From: Nocardioides sp.
GTDB taxonomy: Bacteria; Actinomycetota; Actinomycetes; Propionibacteriales; Nocardioidaceae
Assembly: GCA_025964835.1 (NCBI GenBank)
Contig: JAOPYB010000199.1
Coordinates: forward strand, 1-33,090
Length of the DNA: 33,090 nucleotides
Direction of reading: 5' to 3'
This document shows, one piece after another, positions 23,523 to 30,139 of the stretch (position 1 is the stretch's first letter; every line of letters begins with the position of its first letter). Position numbers and translations under genes: made by a program. A model generated the notes under the pieces. That model was not told the origin of the DNA. It did no database searches and saw nothing but the letters and a program-made list of their open reading frames with translations.

Positions 23523-24959
23523 TCACGACTCGGTCGCCTCGCGTGCGTTGATGGCGTCGTTCCGGTCGTCGACGGCGGCCCGGCGGGTGAGCTCGGGCCA
23601 GCCGAGGTTGTCGACGAACTCGGCCCAGCGCCGGTAGAAGGCGCGGGCGTTGACCTCGCCGGCGATGGCGTGGTCGGAGTGCACGGCGCCGGGCAGCTCG
23701 CTGAGCCGCTCGCGGCCCAGGCCCTGCTGGTAGTTGTAGGGGAAGCGACGCGCGACGACGCCGCTGCTGGCCTGGGTCGCGTAGTCCCAGTTCTCCATGT
23801 CGTCCTGCTCGGTCATGCCACCCGGGCCGGCGTAGCGCATGTAGTACTGGCGCAGCCACTCGCGCACGAAGTCGGGCGCGGACTTGTCGACGACGAACCA
23901 GCGCCACACCTCGGTCTCGGTGGCGCTGATCGGGTGCGCGACGAGGATCGTGCGCGGGAATCCGGCGGAGAACGACATGTTCGGGAACATCGTCGCGGGA
24001 CCGCGGCCCCCGAGGGGACGACCCTCCGCGCGCAGCTTCTCGGCGCGCTTCGCCCAGGCGGCGTCGAAGTACTCGGTGAGCTCGGGCTCGGCGAACTCCG
24101 GGTAGGGCAGCTCGTACCCGAGGTTGTCCGAGGCGCCGTGGCCCAGGCGGAAGGACGTCTTCATGCGGCCCTTGGAGAAGCCGCCCTGGTTCTGACGCTC
24201 GCCGTGCCGGCGCTTGCCGCGGCCACCGGGGCCGATGCCGACGGCCTCGACCGAGGCGTGGGTGGACGCGCCGTGGTAGGTGTCGCCCAGGAAGTTCTCG
24301 GACACGAACTTCCAGTTGGACTTGATCCGCCACTTCATGACCCCGCGGAAGACCTCGGTCTCCCCCTCGGTGCCGTCGAAGGCGTCGGTGAGGTTGTCGA
24401 GCCACCAGTGGAACTCGCCGGCGTACTCCTCGAACTCGGGCGCCTCGGGGTCCCAGGTCGCGAAGATGAGGCCCTTGTAGTTGTGCACGCGGGGGCAGCG
24501 GACCAGGCCCCACTTGGCCTTGTCCAGCTGGCCCTGGTAGGCGGACTTCATGTGCGGCACGCCGTGCAGGTCGCCGGGGACGTCCACCAGGGAGCCGTCG
24601 ATCGAGTACGACCAGGCGTGGTAGGGACACGTGAACTGCATCGTGTTGCCCTCGTCGTAGCGCGAGACCCGCATGCCGCGGTGACGGCAGGAGTTCAGCA
24701 GGACGAACACCTCGCCCTTGTCGTCGCGGGTCATCAGCACGGGGTCCGAGCCCATCCAGGAGCTGAAGAAGTCACCCGCGTTCGGGACCTGGCTGGCGTG
24801 GCCGACGAACAGCCAGGCCCGGGGGAACAGGTTCTCGAGCTCCATCTTGTGGATGCGCTCGTCGACGAAGATCTCGCGGCTGATCTGCCCGCTCTCCACG
24901 TCGATCAGGTCGCTGACGCGGATCTGCTCCGCGCTTCGCTCCAGGTCTTCGATGCTCAT
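23523..24959 (-). CDS. Aromatic-ring-hydroxylating dioxygenase, alpha subunit (Rieske)
   Basis: 478 residues. The Rieske [2Fe-2S] ligands are Cys91-His93 (CRH) and Cys111-His114 (CPYH). The mononuclear iron site has His229 and His234 within NFLGDTYHGASTH, with bridging Asp226 between the two centres and a third ligand in EQDDMENW near 386. It adds both atoms of O2 to an aromatic ring, giving a cis-dihydrodiol. Length and motif pattern fit the two-subunit benzoate/biphenyl/phenylpropionate type, with substrate undetermined. GAGGAAG precedes the ATG. The rest of the electron-transfer chain is encoded just upstream. Confidence 0.95.
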   Translation of the reverse strand: MSIEDLERSAEQIRVSDLIDVESGQISREIFVDERIHKMELENLFPRAWLFVGHASQVPNAGDFFSSWMGSDPVLMTRDDKGEVFVLLNSCRHRGMRVSRYDEGNTMQFTCPYHAWSYSIDGSLVDVPGDLHGVPHMKSAYQGQLDKAKWGLVRCPRVHNYKGLIFATWDPEAPEFEEYAGEFHWWLDNLTDAFDGTEGETEVFRGVMKWRIKSNWKFVSENFLGDTYHGASTHASVEAVGIGPGGRGKRRHGERQNQGGFSKGRMKTSFRLGHGASDNLGYELPYPEFAEPELTEYFDAAWAKRAEKLRAEGRPLGGRGPATMFPNMSFSAGFPRTILVAHPISATETEVWRWFVVDKSAPDFVREWLRQYYMRYAGPGGMTEQDDMENWDYATQASSGVVARRFPYNYQQGLGRERLSELPGAVHSDHAIAGEVNARAFYRRWAEFVDNLGWPELTRRAAVDDRNDAINAREATES

Positions 24960-24995
24960 GACTTCCTCTCAGGTGGGACGGGGGTGGTGCGCGGG

Positions 24996-26231
24996 TCAGG
25001 CAACCGGTGCCATCCCGGACGACAGGGCAAGGAGGGCGCGCTGGACGTCCTCCACGGGCTGGCCGGCCGCCCAGGCGGACCGGCACGCGGCGACACCGCG
25101 CGGCCAGCCGAAGGTGACGCCGGCGACGAAGCCGCCGCCTCGCGAGTACAGGGCGACCGTCTTCGCGGATCCGCGGACGTCGAAGGTGTGCAGCTCGACC
25201 CGGTCGGCATCGTGCGGGCGGCCGACCATCTGGATCTTGGTGCCGAACTGGTCGGACCAGAAGTACGGCGCCTTCGCGGCCTCCGCGGGTGCGAGCGGGT
25301 GGATGATCTGCTGGGCGACGACGTGCGCCTGCTCGACCGCGTTGGTCCAGTGCTCGACGCGGCGGTAGACGTCCGTGGCGGGATCCCAGCGCCGTGCGAC
25401 GTCGCCGACGGCGTACACGCCCTCGGCGGCCTGCACGGCACAGCCCTCGTCGACGAGGACACCGTCCTCGAGCGGGATCCCGGAGGAGGCCAGCCATTCC
25501 GTGTTGGGCGTGGTGCCGATGCCCACGACGACGGTGGCGGCCTCGCGCGAACGACCGTCGGCGAAGCGCACGACGGCACCGTCCCGGGTGGTCTCGATGG
25601 CGGCGACCGACGCCTCGGTCAGCACGTCGACGCCCTGCGAGCGGTGCAGCTCGGTCAGGTGCTGGCCGACCTCGGCCCCCAGCGCCCGCGCGAACGGGGC
25701 CTGCAGGGCCTCGGCCATGGTGACGTCCACGCCGAGCGAGCGGGCCGACGAGGCCACCTCGGCACCGATGAAGCCCGCGCCCACGACCATCAGCGGGCCG
25801 CCACCGGCGAGGGCCCGGGACAGCTCGCGCCCGTCGCGCAGCTCGCGCACCGCGAACACGCTCTCGTGGTCGCCCAGGGCGCCGGGGAGGGTCCGCGGCC
25901 GCACGCCGGTGGCGATGACCAGGGCGTCGTACTCGACCTCGTCACCTCCCTCGACCTGCACCAGCCGCTCGTCGATGTCGAGCGCGGTGGCGCGCTGGCC
26001 CAGCCGGCCCTCGACCCCGAGGCCGTCCCAGCCGCCCGCGCCGAGGAGGCCGATCTCGTCCTCGGTCATCGAGCCCACGAGCACCTGCTTGGACAACGGC
26101 GGCTTGTCGTAGGGCAGCTCGCGCTCCTCGCCGAGCATCACGATCTCGCCGTCGAACCCGCCGGAGCGGAGGTCCTGCGCGGTCCGCACACCCGCGACCG
26201 ACGATCCGACGATGACGACCCGCTCACTCAT
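24996..26231 (-). CDS. Ferredoxin reductase, FAD/NAD(P)-dependent
   Basis: 411 residues. The FAD motif is VVIVGSSVAGVRTAQDLR, with GSSVAG at 9-14 as in oxygenase-linked ferredoxin reductases. LPYDKPPLSK near 39-48 and the NADH motif VVGAGFIGAEVASSAR near 150-165 follow. Then VYAVGDVAR contains the FAD-binding Asp, and a C-terminal reductase domain covers about 325-400. It passes electrons from NAD(P)H to the ferredoxin encoded just upstream, whose gene overlaps its start by 8 bases. This is the third electron-transfer part of a three-component dioxygenase. Confidence 0.93.
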   Translation of the reverse strand: MSERVVIVGSSVAGVRTAQDLRSGGFDGEIVMLGEERELPYDKPPLSKQVLVGSMTEDEIGLLGAGGWDGLGVEGRLGQRATALDIDERLVQVEGGDEVEYDALVIATGVRPRTLPGALGDHESVFAVRELRDGRELSRALAGGGPLMVVGAGFIGAEVASSARSLGVDVTMAEALQAPFARALGAEVGQHLTELHRSQGVDVLTEASVAAIETTRDGAVVRFADGRSREAATVVVGIGTTPNTEWLASSGIPLEDGVLVDEGCAVQAAEGVYAVGDVARRWDPATDVYRRVEHWTNAVEQAHVVAQQIIHPLAPAEAAKAPYFWSDQFGTKIQMVGRPHDADRVELHTFDVRGSAKTVALYSRGGGFVAGVTFGWPRGVAACRSAWAAGQPVEDVQRALLALSSGMAPVA

Positions 26232-26436
26232 CGGCTGGCCCGCCGGCGGCCTGCGTCCAGATCGCGGAGACCGGGCAGCTGCGGACCGCCTCCTCGGTGG
26301 TGTCCAGCTCGTCCGGCGCGACTGCGTCGTCGAGGACGACGACCATGCCGTCGTCGTCGAGGTCGAAGTGCTTGGCGTCGATGGCGACGCAGTTGCCGTA
26401 GCCCTGGCACTTGCCGATGTCGGCGTGAATTCGCAT
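26224..26436 (-). CDS. Ferredoxin, probably [3Fe-4S]
   Basis: 70 residues with three cysteines: Cys10 and Cys16 in CQGYGNC, and Cys54 in SCPVSAI. The position of a fourth cluster ligand is Tyr13, so the protein should hold a 3Fe-4S cluster, as in ferredoxins that serve actinobacterial P450s and some Rieske oxygenases. Acidic surface residues suit docking to reductase and oxygenase. GAGGG precedes the ATG. It is the first gene of the Rieske operon, and the palindromic operator lies 20 bases upstream. Confidence 0.92.
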   Translation of the reverse strand: MRIHADIGKCQGYGNCVAIDAKHFDLDDDGMVVVLDDAVAPDELDTTEEAVRSCPVSAIWTQAAGGPADE

Positions 26437-26444
26437 GGTCCCTC

Positions 26445-26473
26445 TTATCAAGACGGTTTAATGGCAATACCAT
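26445..26473 (+). promoter_or_regulatory. Possible leaderless promoter of the MFS gene
   Basis: TTATCA (26445-26450), 17 bases, TACCAT (26468-26473), then 6 bases to the ATG at 26480. No Shine-Dalgarno sequence is present before the ATG, which supports a leaderless transcript. The palindromic operator covers most of this promoter. Confidence 0.4.
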
Positions 26474-26478
26474 TAAAC
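26456..26478. promoter_or_regulatory. Palindromic operator between Rieske operon and MFS gene
   Basis: GTTTAATGG (26456-26464), CAATA, CCATTAAAC (26470-26478): a perfect 9-bp inverted repeat in AT-rich DNA. Its core TGGTATTGCCA resembles sites of FadR-type GntR regulators (TGGT..ACCA). It lies between two divergent starts (26436 and 26480), so one protein could control both, most likely the GntR encoded at 27654. Confidence 0.75.
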
Positions 26479-26479
26479 T

Positions 26480-27628
26480 ATGAACGACGAACCCTCCTGT
26501 CAAGCCTCGCCCTTCGAGGAGCTGTTCAGCGGCACCGGCGCGGCCCTGTTCTCCTTCGCGATGGGCCTCTCCGCCGTGGCCGCCCCGCTGCTGGCCCTCT
26601 CGGCGGGCTACCACGCCGGAGAGGTCGGCGTGTACGTGGCCGGCTCCGCCTTGGCCCAGCTCGCGACCCGGGGCGCCATGAGCGTCCTGATGAGGCGGAT
26701 CGCGGACAAGCAGTTCGTCGTTCTCGCCGGCTTTGCCATGGCGCTCTCGTGCGCGCTGTTCGTCGGCTCGACGGCCTGGTGGGCCTTCCTCGCCTCCCAG
26801 GTCTTCCAGGGGGTGGCCCGAGGCCTGTTCTGGACCGGCACCCAGACCCATGCGGTGCGCACGTCGAGATCGTCGGTCGGCGCCATCGCGAAGGTGAACC
26901 TGGCCTCGGGGATCGGGCTGATCACGGGTCCGGTCGTGGCCGGGCCCATCGTCGACCACTGGTCCGCCGCCCGGGCCCTGACGGTCGCCGCGATCAGCGG
27001 CCTCGTCGTCGTGCTCCCCGCGGCGCTGATGGTGCGCCTGCCGCCGATGCGGCCCGCGAGGCCCGACGGGGCGACCACCGCCGTCTGGCGGCGTCCGGGA
27101 GTGGGGATGGCGAGCTGGGCCGGCGCCAGCGCCGGGGCCTGGCGCAGCCTGATGAACTCCTACGTCCCGATCATCCTCGACCAGGCCCGGCAGTCCTCCT
27201 CGGTCATCGGCGTCGTGGTCGGGGTCTCGAATGCCACCTCCATCGCCGGGGGTGCGGCCGCAGGCTGGATCCGCGAGGCCCGGCTGCGGTCCTGGCTGGT
27301 CGGCGGCATCCTCGTGACCGGCCTGGGGCTGACCCTGTTCGGACTCCTGGCGGGGCATGCGCTGGTCGCCGGCGCCGCGCTCGCACTGTCCGGTGCGGGT
27401 GCCGGCCTGCTGCAGACGGTCGGGCCCGCCCTGGCCACGGAGGCGGTGAGCCCCGAGGAGCGCGGCGAGGCGATCGCCTCTGCCGGCACGTTCCGGGCCG
27501 CCGCCCTGCTCGCCGCTCCGCTCGCCGTGGCCGGACTCATCACCGTCACCACCCTCCCGGTGGCCGTCGCCATCGCCGGGGCGGCCCTGGCGCTGCCGCC
27601 GCTGCTGAACCGCCGACGGTCCACATAG
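26480..27628 (+). CDS. MFS transporter
   Basis: 382 residues, mostly hydrophobic, with about 11-12 membrane segments beginning near residue 22 (ALFSFAMGLSAVAAPLLAL). The loop between segments 2 and 3 is basic (LMRRIADKQ), as in the MFS A-motif region. It would move a small solute, either the dioxygenase substrate inward or a product outward. It is divergent from the Rieske operon and shares its palindromic operator. The GntR gene follows 25 bases later on the same strand. It starts at an ATG without a ribosome site. Specificity is unknown. Confidence 0.88.
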   Translation: MNDEPSCQASPFEELFSGTGAALFSFAMGLSAVAAPLLALSAGYHAGEVGVYVAGSALAQLATRGAMSVLMRRIADKQFVVLAGFAMALSCALFVGSTAWWAFLASQVFQGVARGLFWTGTQTHAVRTSRSSVGAIAKVNLASGIGLITGPVVAGPIVDHWSAARALTVAAISGLVVVLPAALMVRLPPMRPARPDGATTAVWRRPGVGMASWAGASAGAWRSLMNSYVPIILDQARQSSSVIGVVVGVSNATSIAGGAAAGWIREARLRSWLVGGILVTGLGLTLFGLLAGHALVAGAALALSGAGAGLLQTVGPALATEAVSPEERGEAIASAGTFRAAALLAAPLAVAGLITVTTLPVAVAIAGAALALPPLLNRRRST

Positions 27629-27653
27629 GATCGCCGGGACGAAGGAGACTCGC

Positions 27654-28376
27654 GTGCCAGAAGACATCGCCACGGACCTGACCGACGGGCTCTTCCGGCC
27701 GGTGGTCGGGACCCGCATGTCCGCGACGATCGTCGACCAGATCCGTGCCCTGATCCGCTCGGGCCAGCTGCCCGTGGGCGCGCGCCTGCCGGCCGAGCGT
27801 GACCTCTGCACCCGGTTCGGCGTCAGCCGGCTCACGGTCCGCGAGGCGCTGCGGATGCTCGAGGCCAACGGCCTGGTGACCATCCGGCTCGGCCGCGAGG
27901 GCGGCGCCTTCGTCTCCGTCCCGACGACCGGGCAGGTCGGCCAGGGCATCACGGACCTCCTCACGTCGGCGGCCGTGTCGTCCGCCGACGTGACCGACGC
28001 GCGGAGCGTCCTCGAGCTCGGCTTCCTGCCGCAGGTGTGCGAGCGGGCCACCGATGCCGACATCGAGCACCTCCGCGCCCTGTGCGACCACGCGGAGAGG
28101 GCTCGACTGTCGGGTGGCTACGACGTGGAGATGTCGTTCGAGTTCCACCGCCAGCTCGTCGCCGCGACCCACAACCCCGCGGCCGTGATGCTCGTCGACG
28201 CGTTCCGCGACCCGATCCTGCAGTCCCTCAGCGAGGCCCGCCACGTCGGCACGTCCGGCGTCGAGGAGCACCGCGCGATCGTCGAGGCCGTCGCCACCAA
28301 GGACGCCGATCTCGCCGTGGAGCTGATGAGCCACCACCTGCACCGCACCGTCCAGCGGCTGCGGCACGCCGACTGA
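27654..28376 (+). CDS. GntR family regulator, FadR subfamily (FCD domain)
   Basis: 240 residues. The winged helix (about 22-88) includes IVDQIRALIRSGQLPVGARLPAE in parts (IRSGQLPVGARLPAERDL), FGVSRLTVREALRMLEANGLV and GREGGAFV. The all-helical FCD effector domain (about 105-232) has metal-site residues in SFEFHRQLVAA and EEHRAIVEAV and a final SHHLHRT. Such proteins sense carboxylic acids and usually repress. GTG 27654 has AGGAG 6 bases upstream. It is probably cotranscribed with the MFS gene and likely binds the palindrome at 26456-26478. Confidence 0.93.
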   Translation: MPEDIATDLTDGLFRPVVGTRMSATIVDQIRALIRSGQLPVGARLPAERDLCTRFGVSRLTVREALRMLEANGLVTIRLGREGGAFVSVPTTGQVGQGITDLLTSAAVSSADVTDARSVLELGFLPQVCERATDADIEHLRALCDHAERARLSGGYDVEMSFEFHRQLVAATHNPAAVMLVDAFRDPILQSLSEARHVGTSGVEEHRAIVEAVATKDADLAVELMSHHLHRTVQRLRHAD

Positions 28377-28388
28377 TCCCCGGGACGA

Positions 28389-28417
28389 TTGCCATGCCGT
28401 TCGGGGTCGGCTAGTCT
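28389..28417 (+). promoter_or_regulatory. Promoter of the dehydrogenase/aldolase pair
   Basis: TTGCCA (28389-28394), a 17-base spacer and TAGTCT (28412-28417), with expected start near 28424. The operator-like palindrome follows 9 bases after the -10 box. Confidence 0.6.
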
Positions 28418-28426
28418 TCTCTAACA

Positions 28427-28439
28427 AGAAAAGTTTTCT
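28427..28439. promoter_or_regulatory. Candidate operator of the dehydrogenase/aldolase pair
   Basis: AGAAAA-G-TTTTCT is a perfect palindrome around one central base. Bases 28429-28442 are identical to 11481-11494 at the tct promoter, and the GTTTTCT core is also found before the ABC operon at 22782. Its place just after the -10 box suggests repression. Confidence 0.6.
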
Positions 28440-28453
28440 GCACAGTAGGACGA

Positions 28454-29326
28454 ATGAACACTTTTGGGATCATCGGGCTCGGCCGCATGGGGTCGTCGCT
28501 GGCGCGGGCGCTGCTCGCGCAGGGCGTCGTCGTGCACGGTCAGGACCGGGACGCGGACACGGCTGCAGCCGCCAGCTCCGACGGCGTCACCGTCCACGAC
28601 GACCCGGCCTCGCTGTGCGCGGCCGTCGACGTCCTGGTGACCTCGCTGCCCACGGTCGACGCGGTCGTCTCCTGCCTCACCGAGCTGGCCCCGCACGTGC
28701 GGGCCGGGACCCTCGTCCTGGAGACGTCCACCTGCGCTCCGGAGCACGCCGCCGCGCTCGCGCCGGTGCTCGAGGCCAGGGGCGCGACCTTCGTCGACTG
28801 CCCCGTCAGCCGCAAGGCACCGCACATGACGATGCTGGTCGGCGGCCCCCCGGGTGTGCTGGGCGAGAGCGCCGCGGCCCTGGAGCTGGTCTCCGACGAC
28901 CTCGTCTACTGCGGTCGCCTCGGCGGTGGCTACGCCGTCAAGCTGCTCAACCAGTACGTCAAGTACTCCCGCTTCCTCGCGGCCTCCGAGGCGCTGCTGT
29001 TCGCGCGCGGCGAGGGTCTCGACGCCAACGCGGTCCTGCGCGGCCTGCTGTCCGGGACCGGTGCGGAGGCCGGCCTCGGCACCGCCGAGGAGTTCTTCAC
29101 CGGCGACCGCGAGGCGATCGAACGGCACGCCCCGACGGACACGATCGTGAAGGACGTCGAGCTGGCCCGGCGGATGCTCGGCGGTGCCGGCTTCCGCAGC
29201 CCGACCTTCGACGCCCTCGCCGAGTTCTTCCTCGCCGCCGGCGTCACCGACCTGCACGACCGGCCCTACCCCGAGAGCGCTTCCCTGCTCGAGGCCTTCC
29301 GCTACGCCGCCCGAAAGGACAGTTGA
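28454..29326 (+). CDS. Beta-hydroxyacid dehydrogenase family (3-hydroxyisobutyrate dehydrogenase-like)
   Basis: 290 residues. The Rossmann motif is GIIGLGRMGSSLA, with GLGRMG at 8-13, and HGQDRD follows strand 2. The substrate-binding stretch is FVDCPVSRKAPH near 113-124, where most relatives have DAPVSGG. The catalytic Lys163 lies in GGGYAVKLLNQ with Asn166. The family oxidises beta-hydroxy acids with NAD(P); members also act on threonate-type acids and other hydroxyacids. The divergent DCPVSRK suggests an unusual substrate. It heads a two-gene operon with the class II aldolase (TGATG overlap) and has its own promoter and operator. Confidence 0.9.
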   Translation: MNTFGIIGLGRMGSSLARALLAQGVVVHGQDRDADTAAAASSDGVTVHDDPASLCAAVDVLVTSLPTVDAVVSCLTELAPHVRAGTLVLETSTCAPEHAAALAPVLEARGATFVDCPVSRKAPHMTMLVGGPPGVLGESAAALELVSDDLVYCGRLGGGYAVKLLNQYVKYSRFLAASEALLFARGEGLDANAVLRGLLSGTGAEAGLGTAEEFFTGDREAIERHAPTDTIVKDVELARRMLGGAGFRSPTFDALAEFFLAAGVTDLHDRPYPESASLLEAFRYAARKDS

Positions 29327-30090
29327 TGTTCGCCGAGTCAGGGCCTGCCACCACCACCGAGGACGTCGCCTTCGAGGCGTCGCGGCACGCGGTCGCCACC
29401 GCCTGCCGGATCCTCGCCCATCGGGGGCTGGCCGAGGACGTCCTCGGCCACGTGAGCGTGCGCACCGTCGGGGGGCTGCTCGTCCGCTGCCGGGGCGCCA
29501 ACGAGCGCGGCCTGCTCTTCACGGATCCGGTGGACGTCCGGGAGGTCGACGAGGACGGTGAGCTGGTCGACCAGGGCGACCACGGCTATGCGCCCCCCAA
29601 CGAGCTGCCCATCCACGCCGAGATCCTCAAGGCGCGCCCCGACGTCAGCTCCGTCGTGCACGTGCACCCGCCTGCCGTCGTGGCCGCGGACCTGGCCGGG
29701 CTCGCGCTGCGACCCATCGTCGGCGCCTACAACATCCCCGCCAGCCGGATGGCCAGCGACGGAATCCCGACCTACCCCCGCAGCGTGCTGGTGAACTCCG
29801 CGGCCCTGGGTCGAGAGCTCGCCGAGGCGCTCGGCGACAAGCCGGCATGCATCATGCGGGGTCACGGCATCGTCACCGTCGGCACCACCGTCGCGGAGGC
29901 CGTGAGCCGGGCCCTCAGCGTGGATGCGCTAGCGCGAATGACCCTCTGGGCGACCGTCAACGGGCGACCCCCCGCGCCCCTGCCTCCCGAGGACATCAGC
30001 ACCCTTCCCGATCTGGGCGCCTCCTTCAATGACTCGCAGATGTGGCGCTTCAACGAGGCCGCGCTGGCCGCCGGTGGCTTCGCCCTGTGA
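29326..30090 (+). CDS. Class II aldolase/adducin family protein
   Basis: 254 residues. The metal ligands are His112 and His114 in VHVHPP and His180 in MRGHG, with the catalytic acid probably Glu93 in NELPIHAEI. The early GHVSVR and the later PTYP are family-typical. Members are retro-aldol enzymes or decarboxylases; 3,4-dihydroxyphthalate decarboxylases belong here. Without a phosphate-binding context and near a Rieske dioxygenase, decarboxylation of an aromatic or keto acid is possible, but this is inference. AAAGGAC precedes the ATG, which overlaps the stop of the dehydrogenase gene. The last 49 bases before the convergent beta-oxidation gene show no clear terminator. Confidence 0.9.
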   Translation: MFAESGPATTTEDVAFEASRHAVATACRILAHRGLAEDVLGHVSVRTVGGLLVRCRGANERGLLFTDPVDVREVDEDGELVDQGDHGYAPPNELPIHAEILKARPDVSSVVHVHPPAVVAADLAGLALRPIVGAYNIPASRMASDGIPTYPRSVLVNSAALGRELAEALGDKPACIMRGHGIVTVGTTVAEAVSRALSVDALARMTLWATVNGRPPAPLPPEDISTLPDLGASFNDSQMWRFNEAALAAGGFAL

Positions 30091-30139
30091 TCGCAGCCGG
30101 GCTACGCGACACTCCAGCCGAGGTCGCGCCGCCCGACGG

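Noticed and set aside
23487-26483. A 998-codon open frame on the plus strand across the Rieske operon
   Set aside because: It is opposite four well-supported genes, has the Val/Gly/Arg/His-rich composition expected from antisense reading of GC-rich codons, and shows no domain.
11526-30090. Mobile genomic island or prophage
   Set aside because: No integrase, transposase, tRNA edge, phage gene or shift in codon use was seen; the accessory character comes only from gene content.
30091-30139. Terminator between the convergent aldolase and beta-oxidation genes
   Set aside because: Only weak 5-bp complementarity is visible and no T-tract follows.
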